The notes below the pieces were generated by a model. That model ran no database searches, had not been told where the DNA came from, and saw only the letters and a program-made list of their open reading frames with translations. Shown here piece by piece: positions 45,850 through 60,100 of a stretch of DNA of 64,000 bases; within the stretch, counting starts at the first letter, position 1; every line of letters starts with the position of its first letter. Source of the DNA: Mermis nigrescens. Its lineage: Eukaryota > Nematoda > Enoplea > Mermithida > Mermithidae. The position numbers and the translations under genes were made by a program. The stretch spans positions 8,172,342 to 8,236,341 of the forward strand of contig JAVLUZ010000154.1 in NCBI GenBank assembly GCA_036768485.1. Reading direction: 5' to 3'.

Positions 45850-47340
45850 AAAGGTAAGAAAAATTTTTGTCTGATAATCAGTAGCTAACTAAAAAGATGC
45901 AGCAAATTATTTTATGGACGATTACACTGCAGAATTACATCTTCTGACGCAGAGAAATGGACGATTTCTCAGAGATCAATGAAAATTTTAATTATAAATT
46001 ACACAGACCTCAGAATTTCTGATTACTTATCCGAAAAAGTTTTGGAACTAAATTAGTGATCAATGCAGCTTTGGGAGGACTAATATTTCTGCTTTAGGAA
46101 TGGCGCTGAATATTAATTGCTTTGAAATGCCTATATAACCAACAGTTTGTCAGTAGAACACTTCGCAAAGAAGCTCATTAAAATTTATTCATCAAAATCA
46201 TTTGATCAAGGCAAATATAGCAAAATAACGCGAAATTGTGACACGCTAGGCGATATGCAAAAATATATGACTAGATTAGAAATAAATCACGGCGCCAAAA
46301 TTAGCAACCAAATGAATTAAAAATATCTAAACCATATCATAAGACAAATTCTTAATCAAAAATCAGAGTTCCAAATTTTTAACTGAAACGAGCGACTTTT
46401 CTGTTCTAAGTCTCAAACAAGTCGTTCTCGCTCAATTCACTCGTTAACTCTCAACAATTTTTGCACTAAATTAAATGAGAAAAATTGTACCTGTTTTGGG
46501 CATCCTTCTTTTACTCACACAAAAAAATCTTTCGGTCTTAGATTTTCTACGTGCCAAATGTATGCTGGAAGGAAACTTACATCTAGCAAATGCAATGAAG
46601 TTAGAAGCATAATTAAATTATTATTCATGAGTTAGTCAATAGAAAGCGGTCCTTTAACGCCTCTTAATCAATTAAAACACGCAGCAATTAGAAACCATTT
46701 CTCAGAAACTTGCCGGAACTGCAAAATATCGACTTAAAATTTTGAGCAATCGCACGGAAGGGGCTTATTTTTGAGAACCGTAAATCATAAGGAACAATTT
46801 ATCTACTTCTTATATAGCAATTTTCAAAACGTAAGCGAAGAGCGACGAAATACAAGCCAAAGAACCATTTTCTAAAGCAATTGTCATATTAGAAATGTAT
46901 TAGGCTTCTGTATATTGAATTTAATATTTTTAACGTAAAGAACAGTAGAACGTAGAGTAAACAACGAGCAATCAGATTAGGCAAGCTATCGTTTAGACAA
47001 GTTTAAGCAATTAGTAGAGCAGAGTTGATAGTAGTAAAAGTAAGGCGTAAAATCACACAGGACAACCGAGCTAAGCCGTAAGAAGACGTTTGCTTCATTG
47101 TAAACAGATCACATTTTAATCAAACGGCGTAAGCTACACTTTGCACAGCATCTATTTACATTCTGAGCGCGGAACTAGCGACGTTTTGCTACGCAATACG
47201 CAGAAATCGATTGAGCAAATGAATTAAGTAGCGTTGTCAACTAACTCGTGCGAAGAATATATTTTAAAATCAAAAAATTAACAAGCGCGACGAATCGAAG
47301 AAATTTAAAACGAACCTAAGAAGCGCAGCGATTTTATATA
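45850..47340. other. AT-rich stretch downstream of SLC37A4-like gene
   Basis: No gene, RNA or family repeat was recognised. Part is probably the 3' UTR of the gene at 47365. An AATAAA on the minus strand at 46184-46189 is a possible distal polyadenylation signal. Confidence 0.4.
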
Positions 47341-47364
47341 GGCAATCGGAATAGTAACGCTTTT

Positions 47365-47531
47365 TTAGTCTCGCTTGGCCCTCGGGGCACCGATTTTTGA
47401 GCTGATATTTCTAGTGATCACCAATGTGACGAGACACATTAAGCAACCGATTTCCAGCAACGTAAATACGCCCACCCAGCCGTATGAATGAGCCACCAGG
47501 CTGAACGGATATCCCGCCAGAATTGCACCCA
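47365..47531 (-). CDS. SLC37A4: SLC37A4-like, last exon
   Basis: 167 nt coding [39 protein letters not shown] and TRNISSKIG to the stop. Acceptor ACATACAG. It contains the final two membrane segments. Confidence 0.95.
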
Positions 47532-50500
47532 CTGTATGTAAAAATGTTTTTTCCCCCACAAATATATGTATTCTTTTGGCGACTACAACTTCAGCGAAAA
47601 CATACACGCGGTTTCGGAAATATTAGGCAAGCAAATTTAAAAAATTAAAAAACCTCCATTTCAGCGAAATTTTCAAAGAAATAGACATTTAAAAAACCTA
47701 ATTTACTGAGAAATTTTTAATTTGAACAGTTTTAACCAAAAGCACTCGGTTTTTTCTTTTCTTAAATAAAATTTTTTGAACTTAATTACTACATTTTGAG
47801 CATAAAGTCAAAAATTCAGTTGTCAGTACAATGTTTTTTAATCACTGAAATAAATTAGTGCGTACTTCTTAAAGGAGGAAAAATTAGAAAAAATTGTCAT
47901 TTTAAATCAAAATTATACGTCTAAACCTGTTTACAAAACCGTCACCAAAATTTGTTATCGTGCGGTGTGGTTCGATTATGTTACGGTTTTGTAATGGCTT
48001 AACTTTAAGCTGAACTCATAAATGTAAGAGGGGGATGGGGGACCCCCAAAGTTGGTCGCGAAACCCCATCCCCAAGCCAGAAAATTTTCCCCCGCCCGAT
48101 TTTTGAAAAACATGGAATTTTTGGCCGTGTTTAAGTGTCTTTCGGCCATTTCGGTCAAAAATTATAGGTCAAATAGAGTTCAATTACCCCACCTCCAAAA
48201 TGGCCGAAAAGCCTCACATAAGATTTCAAGCCATTTCTAAAAGGCAATAAATCAAGATAATTTAAAAGCATAATGTGGGTTGCAATCAGACATGTATGTA
48301 CAGCAAAAGAATTCTGAGGCGAGGGTTGAAATTTTAAAGTGCCTCTTCGGGCTTAAAAATTATAGACATGTGTCAAAAACGTCGTTTTCGGCGTTTCTGA
48401 CGATGCTCTACCTTTTTAGAGCATAAAAACATAACAAATTTCGAAATAAATAAATTCGAATAAATTAGACAAAATACAGTCATCAGTATATAGCGCGATG
48501 CACCGAAAAATTGACACTTTTGAGCAAAGAGATGGCTAAAAATGCTTAAAATGGCAACTTTACTACGATTTTTCGGAACTTATGGGAAATCACGAATTCT
48601 GGGGGGGAGTGAAAAAATTCTGGGGGGAATAAAAACTTTCTGGGGGGAGTGAAGCCCAAGATCATGTATGGTTACAAATCACACGTGGGCGTGGGAGGGG
48701 GGTCAGAACCTTCGATAATCCCTCAGACCTCCTTAAAACCGATAGACCCCAAAATTGAATTTTTTACGTTGTTTTAGATTCTGCCCTATCCATAACCTTC
48801 AAAATTTAGTCACTGCCCATGTATGCAAACCCATGCAATCGACACCAAAAAATTTAGCCCTTTTTGCAAGCTAAATGGCAAAAAAAGGTAAAATCAGCCT
48901 ACACATATAAAACGCTTTTTTAAATACATAGACCGCGCCGCGGATTTAGCCCATTTTAAGCGCATTACGTGACTTATAACGATGTAAAATACAGAAATTT
49001 TTTAAGTCAGCTAAGAAATTTTGACTTTTTTAAACCATTCCGAAACAATTTTGAACGTTTTTTATAAACAGTAAAAAAATTATTTAAAAAGCACCGAAAA
49101 ATTGATGGTAGGGGCAAAAACGCTATTTTTCGACATTTCTAATCGAGCTCTATCAACTGGCAACTAGAAAGATCGAAAATACGGTAGAGAGAAAGTTTAA
49201 AAATTTAATTTTAGGGGTCTCTCGAATTTAAGGGGATTTCAAAATTCTGGGGGTCCTCCAACCAGACTTCCCACACCCCACGTGTGGTTATAATTAAGTT
49301 TGTTACATACGTGAAACAGCTCAAAAGTTTTGGGATCGCTCGTCACTAGGGATCTTATCAATTATTTATTATTTTATTCTTTTATTTTAATTTATATTTT
49401 GTTTTATTTATTTTTTTATCATTATTTTATTTTTTCAAACGCATTTTCAGACGGATACGAAAAAAGGTCAAAAGTTACTGACGTTCAGTGTTTTTTTTTG
49501 TACAAGGTCCGTTTGTACATGTACAAAGATGGTCCCTAAAAGTCTTTATACATTTCGTACACACAAACTTTTGGGTACTATAATATGGTACAGTAGCGAT
49601 TTTAGTGTGGCAAAAAGAGAGTTGTTCGACCTCAGGTTACGTATTTTAGCAATTTCTAGGATTCTGAGGGCAAAAATCAGTAAAAATCGTCTCAAAACGG
49701 CGCGAAGCGCAAAAAAATTTGGCATTTTTCCTTTCAAAATGCAATTTCTGAAATTATGAAGATATATAGAACACACAATTGCTCATTTCGGCGCATAGCG
49801 CCGAGAATTTTGCGAATTTCGAACCTTTTTTTGCAGTTTTTGTCTTCCCAAAAATCTTTGTACATGTACAAAGACGGTCCCCAAAAGTCTTTGTACATCG
49901 CAAAAAATCTTTGTCGAATACAAAAAAAGAACCGTGCTGACGTTAGAAAATGAAATTTTCCGGCAAAGTTGCCAGTAATAATTTTAAAGAAAGCAAAAAA
50001 TGACTTTTTGATAGAAATTTGAGGAGGGTTGGAGAAATTTTTTCCACATTTCAAAAAATTTTGGACTAGCACAAAAATTTTAAAAAGAAGGACTTTGAGG
50101 TAGAAAAAAAATCCGAAACCTGGCGAGAGAGAACTTTGTTGTTGCTGTTAAATTAAATTCATTAATTATAATTTAATTATTTTATCCATTATAGTTTTAT
50201 TAATTAAGATAATTTTTTCAATAATTTATTAATTTTTATTGAGTTTTACTATTGGGATTTTTTGGAGAAATTGAAAATTAAGAAATTAATCGAGAAATTT
50301 TATAAAACTTCCAGAAAGTCAGAAACACGCAGAAAATCCAGCAAGTTCGAAGATTAAAATTGATTTAAAAATCAAAAAAAAATTCTAATTAGTAATTTTT
50401 AATTCAGACAAAACACGTAATTTTCGTTCGACATCTTTCCAAAAACTGGGGGCCTGGGGTCCTTAATATTAAAAAGTCAAAAAAAAGCCGAAAAACTTAC

Positions 50501-53500
50501 GATTGGGGCAAAAAGCACTATTTTAGACGTTTCTCATCTATAGCTCTATCAATTGACATAAAAAATCATTAAAAACGAAAAATTTTGAAAATTTAAACCA
50601 CGAGGCGGGCCTTTGGAATCTGCGAGGGTCTAAGAACCGCCCCATCCCCGACGATAAAATAAAAATAAAAATGTGAAAAAATAAATTAATAAAAAAAGGC
50701 AATATCAAAGTGACATATAAATAAAAAACGCCCAAACAACCTCACCATTGGCAGCCAGGCTAACGATAGAATGCGAAGTGCCACTCAAGTGAATGGGCGC
50801 CGATTCGGTGGCCACAATGCCAAAAATATTAATGTTGCCGTAAATGGAAAATCCCAAAACAATGGCCAACAAGGACAAGAAACTCTACGGACATAAAAAA
50901 ATCGATAAAAGGGTTTAATTAAAATGCCATGATTGACTATAAATAATTAATTAAAATTATATGATTAAGTATAATTAATTAAATGAAGCGATAATTAACT
51001 ATAATTAATTAATTAAAATGTGATGATTAGCTATTGTTTATTAATTAAAATTTGATGGTTGATCATAATTAATTAATTAAAATGTGATAACGAACTATAA
51101 CTAATTAATTTAAATGTGATGATTCAGTGCAATTAATTAATTACTTCATTCGTTCACTTATTAAAATTATTAATTATAATTACTTATAATTAATTACATA
51201 TAATCAAAGAATATGAATTAGATAAGACTGCAAATCCACAATATTGTCAAGTTGTCTTTAGAATCGACATAATTTTTGATTTTCCCAAATTATTATACTT
51301 AAATTTTAAGATTTGTTGAATGTGTGGAATTCAAGAAGAAAAAAAATCTTCTTTATATTTACGAAAAAAACCTAAGGTATATTTTTAAGTAATAAATTTG
51401 ATAGAAAAATCTCTAGATTGACGAAAATATAAGTATAAAAATAAAGTGAATTAAAGAATATTAAGCATCAGAATAATTGAATTTTTCGAGATTATTCACT
51501 TCAAAACATATAGAATTTTATGTGCATTTATGTACATCATTGTTTGAATTATTTTAAAATTGATTTTATAAACCTGTTTAGAAAAAAACAGTCGTGTAAA
51601 TCGGCTTAGAACATAACTTTTCGAATAGTCTCCGAAAGTTGTTTCAAGAAATAAAATAAATCAAATAAAAACAAAATTTAATTAAAATTAGATCAAATTA
51701 GCTTAAAGTATTATCAGCAACAGAAAATTAAAACATGAGTGAATAATATATTTCAAAGAGGATGCAACAATTCGCAGGAATTATTTGATGGAAGATCTAA
51801 AAAATAAAAAATCTCAATTTTAATCAGCTTAATATCTAAGATTTGAAATTGTAAAATATTTAATAACTTATAATTAGTAAGGATCGATAATCATGTGGCT
51901 GCATTTTTCTTATATCTTTATCACAGCGAGTTCGAATTTTATGTATGTCCCCACCTCACAGCAACGTTTTTAAGAGGTAGATAATAAAAAATACAAGTTG
52001 CCCTTGTTTATTTCTTTATACTCAATACCGAGTTAGTAATGAGCGTGTAAAGTGTAAAGTGAAAATCCAAATGATTTGCAGAGTACCAATTTTTTTTAAA
52101 AAATGTTCCCCAATGATTAGTAAGTGTTGCCCATGATTAGTAGGTCACGAATATGACATTAGAATTTCTTTACACTCAATGGTTGTTGCGCCAGAGTGTA
52201 AAGTATGTGGTTTTTTACTGTTTGCGTGTCGTCAAGCTTATGTACCTAATTCGATTTTGCATTCTGTTCGGTCTGTTTGGTTTTCAAATGTAGACAATTA
52301 AGCAATCGCGAGGGATTTTTTTATTTATTTCAAAAATTGATAGTTGTAAAGAAATAAGCTATTTAGTGCGAAAAGCCTGGAGCGAAAAAACATTCTATTC
52401 TGCTGAGCTTTTTTCGCCCAGAGCATTGAGGATGATAAGTTTTTTTGAAATGTTTTCCGTAATGACAGAAAAACGAATCTGACCTTTAAACTTTTCTACA
52501 TCCGGTAGTTATAGTGGGCTGTGAAGAAGTAAAGTTTGAATTAGGCATATGTTTGCTATTGCCAATATTTAAATCCTTATTGCATATTTTTTTGATCAGT
52601 TTTTAGGCATTTCAAAGGTTTTTGACTCATCTTTGATAAATGATGATTCTTATTGGCAAACATGCAATGTTTTTAAAGTTACCAGGAATGAGAAACACTT
52701 TTCAAAACACTACATGCAAATTACTCCTTACTAATGATAATTCTCATTCGCCGTCTGTATCACATTGATACTAATACTTTTTCCATGTCAAAACCCAGGC
52801 AAATTTATGTCTGTCCAGTTTTGGAATGCATGCGCTTCATAAATTTTCTTGTTGTTTGCATTTGCTGACGAGCCGACTTAATTGTTGTTTATTTTTGGCC
52901 GGATTCGTTCATGTTTTTTCATGATTTTTTTCTTTTTCATGATTCGATGACTGATTTACACAGCTTTCTCGTGCGTTGGTCCATTGCATGTGATTTTAGC
53001 GGCAGGTACGTACATAGCTGTGGGGGGAATGGGGGATCCGGACCCCCCAAAATTCAGAAAAACGGAATAATAGGTTTTTTCACAGGTTATTTTGTGCTAT
53101 TTATGGCTTAGACCACCCCCCCCCAAATTGGTATTGGTCCCCCCAAGATAGGAGGGCCAGCTACGTGCCTGTTTAGCGGCCGACACATTTTTGCGTTGGT
53201 TTTACACTCTGGTGAGTCTGATGTCACGCCTGCCTTTCGTTTGCTGTTTCTGTCGATGCAAGATTTCACTTTAATCAGGTTAGTAACGTCATTCAATCGG
53301 CATGAATTTTAATTCGATAACTTTTCTGACTACCATTAATATCTTAATTTCAATGTCAAAATTAGCAGTTGAAGCTGTAAACTGTAGGAAAATACTAAAA
53401 AATGATGCAGTTAATCTTTGCTGATGCAAACTCTTGTTTTTAACTTTCCTTGGGCATTTCTGGTTTTAAATATACATTAAAATAATATTTACGTCAATTT

Positions 53501-56500
53501 TTAACTACCCAACGGGCACTTTAACACAGACTTTTTCATCTGCTTATCGTAGATTAGATTGTCTTTTTTTGAATTACAGATGCAATGTTTAAGATCAAAA
53601 TCATGCTTATAAAAAGTAGGATACTGGCAAGAGAAAATGCTGCTACGGAGCAAAAAAGTTGAAAATACTTGGATTTCTTTATTGTTAAGGATGTAAAAGG
53701 AGGGGGCTAGAGAACATTTCCCTATATGCGCAAAAGCCGTAAGAATGTGCTAAACAGTCCTCTAAGCACTTAGCCTGGAGGAGTAAAGTGGACTCCGATA
53801 TTCTTTTTTCCATCAGAGCATAATGGAAGGTAAAGTTTCGTGAAATAAATTATAAATCGAGTATTTAATACATGTGAAAGCTTTTCAAGGGTGCTTCTCG
53901 AAACAGTGTAAAATGTTTTATGACTACAATTTGATTTTTCACAAGCCGCAGAATATACTTGGCTTTTTGCATTGTTTAGAGGACTGTTTAGCATTCTTAC
54001 ATCTTTTGCGCGTATAGGGACATTTAGCCTAGTCCCCTCCTCTTGCATTATTAAGAATAAAGAAATCCAAGTATATTCACCTTTTTCGTTCCATCGGAGC
54101 ACTTTTTCTTGCCACTCTAATCTCTCGCTACTGAAATCTTTGTATGTGTGGTATTCTCGGGTTTCGTATCATGAGTTCCGCACACGTTCGTCGTCCTTGG
54201 ATCTAGGACTTATATGGGCGTAGGCACAGCGCGTGCCCGCCCCCCCACTCCAGAAATTTCTCGGGAATTTCCTATATCTATAGTGCAAAGTTAGCCAACA
54301 TTTAATTCGACAGGGCAAAAAAGTCAAAATGTTCAGGCGCTTCGTGCCGAATCATTGTTGCTTTTTCATTAGAGTACCGATATTTAGTTAAGAAGCTTGA
54401 ATCAGCTAGAATCATTACAGCGCTTCATACCAGTTTCGTATTCATGTTCGTATTTAAAGTCGGCGAGGCGGCCGTTCCACACCTGGGCGTGGGGGTTGAG
54501 GGTTATGCCCCCCAGAAGCCAAAATACCCCCAAATTACAAGTTTTGAAATTTTTTTGTTTTTTTTCGCAATTTTTTGATGCCAATGGATAGTGCTCGATG
54601 AGAAATGTTGAAAAAGGTTTCTTTTTTCGCCCATACCACCATTTTTAAGGCCATTTTTTGATCTTTGAAAAATCTTGCAGCCCCCAGAATCTCGGCGCCG
54701 CCCACCTAAGGGCCGCTCCCCCTCCTTCGCCGAAAAGAAGTTTTTACGGAAGATTATGTGACATTTTTTTATAATTTTGTCTCAAGCGCGACTAAAAAAC
54801 GACACTTTTCAGAGCCTGTTTGGAGAGAGAATCATTCTTAAAAGTTTGAATTTCATGATCTACATGTGCAGAGCATGTTGAAAAACGTCGGAACATGCGT
54901 TTTTGCAAGCTATCCCCACGAAATTTCCGATGTATTAACCGAATTCCGAATCCATACAGGCTTGCTCGTACATATATTTTTTTATTTGAAAGATCAGATG
55001 GGAGTTATTGGCAATTTTTAGTGAGTTTTGGAATTGAAAAGTGTAAACTTACTTCTTTAAATGCTTGTTGAGCGCTGTTTTATTTATACAAATCGCACTA
55101 GAAAAATCTCAATAAGGCGTTTGTAAAGGCAGAAAACTTTCTTGTACGCAGACAGTGTAAATATATCATTATACGTGCACTTTTTTGACTCGGTACATGC
55201 TACCTACCTATATTTTGCATGCCGCTTTCTGTTGGATAAGTACTGATTCTGTTTCACCAAATTCGATCGCATGATAGTTTGATGAAAGCTACGCCATTAA
55301 TCAGAAAACTGAATAATTCTTAATATCGAAAGTGAAACCGCAGCTCCTAGATTCTGATTGCTTTCAGCATAATAGACGCTAACATCAGTGGCGGATCCAG
55401 GTTTTTACCTAAGGGAGGGGGCGATACCCCTAGGGGGCGGAACCCTGACTTGGGCGGAAAAATTAGCCGTTTTAACCCGAAAATCGCTGAAAATCGCTCA
55501 AAAAATGCTTAATTTTACGCATTATTTTGGGCCAATGGGGGCGGGCGGCCGCCCCACGTCCCCACCTAAATCCGCCCCTGGCTAACATATTTTGAAAAAA
55601 TAGAAGCTAATCATTTGAACAACAAAGATCAGTCATTAAGGTTACATGGCTAGGTTTCTAAATCTCTGTTCCTTAAGGCTCTTTGCTGCAGATTTTTCAG
55701 TATATGTAAATAATCCTAATAGAACGCATCTGGAAAAATCTTGATATTCTTCTTTTTGGGAGATCCGATTGAGTTGATAGAATATCAAAAATATTTCAAA
55801 TAAATAACATTTCACTGGAACTATTTTTTCGATCAAATGATAAAAACTATAACATACACTATTGCGTTCGATAGTAGAGGAGCAATGGTGGGAGTAACCA
55901 CTTTTCCTGATTGCTATCAATTGATATTTGGTGAAACTACAAACTCATTTAAAATTGTAAGAGTGTACGCTTCCTTCAGGCGCGTATCTCTGGGGGGAAT
56001 GGGGGGGCGGGGTTCGGACCATAGTTGCACAAGGTCAGGGTCGGCAGGGGGGTGAAATGCCAAAATCTAAAACAGTAAATTTAACGTTCACGATTTTTTG
56101 CTGTTTTAATGGTCAAAATAGCCTATAAAACGTTTTTTCGTGTTAATAACACATTTTAAAAGCATTTGTAGTCCATTTTGACTGCATTATATCACTTTTA
56201 ACACTAAAAAATGCAAAAAGTTATCAATTTTGGGCGCTTTTTGAGTAAAAAGTACTTGAAATGTACTAATCTGGCGCGAAGCGCGGAAAAAATTTTGACA
56301 TTTTTACCTGATTTTGATGTCAAAAATGATGTAGAACAAGACCTGTTTGCTCAAAATCGCCGGACAGTACCGGTCAAGCTGACCCCTCGGGGAGAGGGGT
56401 AATACCCCCTCAACCCCCCCTATGTGCATGTGTGGTTTCGGACCCCCTGAAAGTTCAGAAAAATCAGAAAAATAGGACTTTTTAAACATTATTTTGTGCT

Positions 56501-57129
56501 ATTTTTGGCCTTTTTAGGCTTAGTCCCCCAAAAAATTGGTGTTGTTCCCCACAAAATAGGACGGCCAGCTACGAGCCTGGCTACCTTGACTCGTTCAGGA
56601 TGATCCATTTTGTTTTACGCTAATGATTGCCCGGCAACCGCTTATTACTGCGCACTCTTATAAGGAATCTTTTGGTGGACATAGTTCGACACTTATCAAA
56701 AACTCTAATTTTCGATTTCGTAAATTTAATGCCTTAGTCGTAGAAATTTGTTTTTAGCGCATAACTAATGTCGGGAAAAAATTATTTTTATCGTGAAAAC
56801 AGCAAAGCTACTCGCTGAAATGATATTTACGTCATGATAGAAATTTCCGAGATGACTATCGAGCTGAATATTTTGCAGCTCCTATTTATATGCAGCGACT
56901 GGCGCAATTATTCATAACTTCCTGTCACCGGAAACTAGAGACTTACGTCGACTAGAAAACTTGTTCAGTTGAAACTAAGGTGCACTAGACTGAGACCGTC
57001 TTTTTTGCCAGACATGAGCCTGAAAGGTAAATTTGGCTTGCATCTGCCAGAGCAGCCAATTGTCATTTATGATTATGATTATGATTATGATTAGGATTAT
57101 GATTATGATTATTATTATTATTATTATTA

Positions 57130-57168
<39 letters not shown>

Positions 57169-60100
57169 TTTATTTCATTGAAAAATTATTTGTCATCAAT
57201 ACTGTTACTATATATGTAACATATATGTAAGAGCTGGGCACATATATTAAATGCCAGCATAATACATCATGTGACCGCATTATATATTATGTTTATAGGC
57301 CCGGCTCGGTAAAAAAAGGCGGTCACGGTTACAGCTCTAAAATAAAATGAAAAAAGTTTAGAACATACTGGTATTTTTCATCATTGAACTGCCAAAAGCT
57401 CAGTGCGGAAACAGATCAAAAATGCCCTATATTTTTGATCTGCACCCCGAATGGTTCTCAAGATATCTGACTTTCAAAATTTTTTGTCCTCCCCACAGTT
57501 GGAGGCCACTGAAAAAGTAAGGGACCCCCCAAAAAAATTTCGTGCCGTTACATGTATAATCTACACCCGAATTCCAAAGTAATTCACAAACTTGTAGCCA
57601 TATTTACAACATTTGTTATTTTTAATAAAGTTTAATTCAAAATCAAATTTAATTTTAATTCAATTTTAAATATAAATAAAACTCAATTTAAAGCGAATTC
57701 GTATAAATAAATGAAGAAATAAGAGATTCACGTCCGACTTCACCAACGCATGCAAAGAGACGACACTAGCCAACGTGTATATTATAACGACGATCATTCG
57801 GGGGCTGCTTTTAGCGTTAGGCTGAAAAAGCGCGACTGTGCAAAGCAAAACTTTGTAAACACGAATGAATTTTCAAGTCGGACAAGCAGCGTTACTGTTT
57901 ACAATGGTTTTTTTAACGAAAAATTCTTTTTAAATAGGATCAAATATGCACGCATGATCTTGGGGGTCCTAGAAAATATTCAGCCCCTCCCCCAGGAATT
58001 TCTCCACCCCCCCCCCCACCGAAAAATTCCCGATTTTCCAAGTTGCACAAAAAATCGTAGAAATGGTGCAGTATCGATAGCGTTTTCAGCGATACTTTTG
58101 GCTCAAAAAAAGTCAAATTTTCGCGCGCTTCGCGCCATGTACTGCATTTTTTGACTAAATTGTGTTCAATTTAATTCAAAATTTTTTATTTTTCTGAAAT
58201 TTATCAACGTTTTTATGGTCTAGAAGATTAAAAAATGGCCGGAAACGCCGAAAAACGATGTTTTTGACGCGCATCCGTCATTTTTGGACCCAAAAAGGCA
58301 CTTCAAAATTTCATTCCCCCCATAAATTCCCCATGCTGTGCATGCTGCTGCTAATATGTATGTATGCAGACCCCTTAGACCAGGGGTTGGAGGCACACCT
58401 GGGCGTGGGGCTTTGGGGGGTATGCACCCCCAGAAGCCAAAATACCCCCAGAAATCAAATACCACCCCAGAATTCGATTTTTCGCATTTTTCTTTCGTTT
58501 TTTCCCAATTTTTTGATGCCAATGGATAGTGCTTGATGAGAAACGTCGAAGAATGGTGTTTTTCGCCACACCATCATTTTTAAGAGCCATTTTTTGACCT
58601 TCGAAAAATCTTGCACCCCCCAGAATTTTCTTGCTGCCCACGTATGGTTGGGGGTGGAGAGGACAATTGCCCCTGAAATTGAAAACTTTTCTCCGACAAG
58701 AGACCCCATAGGAAAAATTTTGGAAAATCCTCGAAATGCGTTTAAATGACTCCCAAAATAGGTTTTTAGCGTACTTGCGAGCTAGCAAACGCAAAAAATT
58801 TTTTTTACATAATTTACGTGCGTGAGCTTTCGTCTTCTAAAACGCTCGGATTTGAGTTAGACAAAAAAATCTAAAGAAATCGTGTAAGTGTTTACATACT
58901 CATTAAAATCTTTATTTTTCAAATTCAAACTAATCGATTTTCGAATTTAAATTTTTTTAAATTTTTTACTATTTTTAATTTTTATTTTATTTATTTTTAA
59001 ATTTATAGTTTATGTTAATTATCATTTTTTTCAAATCAGCGTTCTAAGTAAATTTACCGCACGTGCGACGAAAATATCGGTTAAATAGCCGGTGGCGAAA
59101 CTGCCTATCATGCCGCCGGTTTCGAAAGCGCTAACGAAACCGACGGCTTCGGATATAGACATTTGTTTTTCGTCGACGATTAAAAGCTGAGCCCAGTTTT
59201 CGAAACTGGTCTTTGCAGCAAATACGACCAAATAATAGGAAGACAGTAGCCATAGAAATGGACTTCTTAGCAAATCGTTCAACGTACCGGTTGATTTCGA
59301 TTCCGATGAGCCTTAATTATGCACTCTATCATAATTGATCCTGAAAAGATAGGGGTTCGCTGATCCCCACCCAAAGAAAAGTTTTAACTCCCCCCCAAAT
59401 TAAAAAAAATTCAACAAATTTTTTTTTACATTTTAAATTTTAACAAATTTTTTAAATTTTGAAATTTTAGCAAAATTTTGAAACATTTTAAATTGAAGAA
59501 AAATTCAAAATTTTAGACAAAATTTTAACACGCCGAACTTTTTTCGCGCTCCCCCAGCCGCAATTCGCTATTTTTCCAGAAGTTTCCAAATTTTTACAGA
59601 AAAAATATTTTACCACAACAAAATCTTATTCTTAATTTTTCAAAAAAAAAATTTGCAGAAAAGTTGCTCGTCTAAGCGTTTTTAGCCACCTATTTGCTCA
59701 AAAGCGCCAAATTCCCGACGCTTCGCGCCATATACTCATTTTTTGACTATATTTCGTTCAATTTTTTCGGAACTTTTTCGATATTCTTCGGAAGTTTTCT
59801 GTTTCTATGTCATAGAAAAATACAACATGAGCAGAATCGCCGAAAAACTCTGTTTTTGACGCATAATTACAAATTTTAAAAGGAACTCTGAAATTTCACA
59901 TCTACTTAAAATTCCACTGCTGTGCACGTCTGCTCCAATGAACTACTCTACAGGATTTGAATTTTAATAACTATTCAATTTTGCAATTATTTTGAATATG
60001 TCCAAAATCCATAGCTTATAGTTCGCTATTTGTTAATAGTTAGTTATTACATTATCATTGTAATATTATTATTATAGTATATTATTATAATATTACATTA

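Noticed and set aside
53108..53296. Minus-strand peptide with a TSDSP string like the carrier loop
   Set aside because: It overlaps a hAT-like MITE, and the true exon for this part of the carrier is at 57732-57821 with correct phases.
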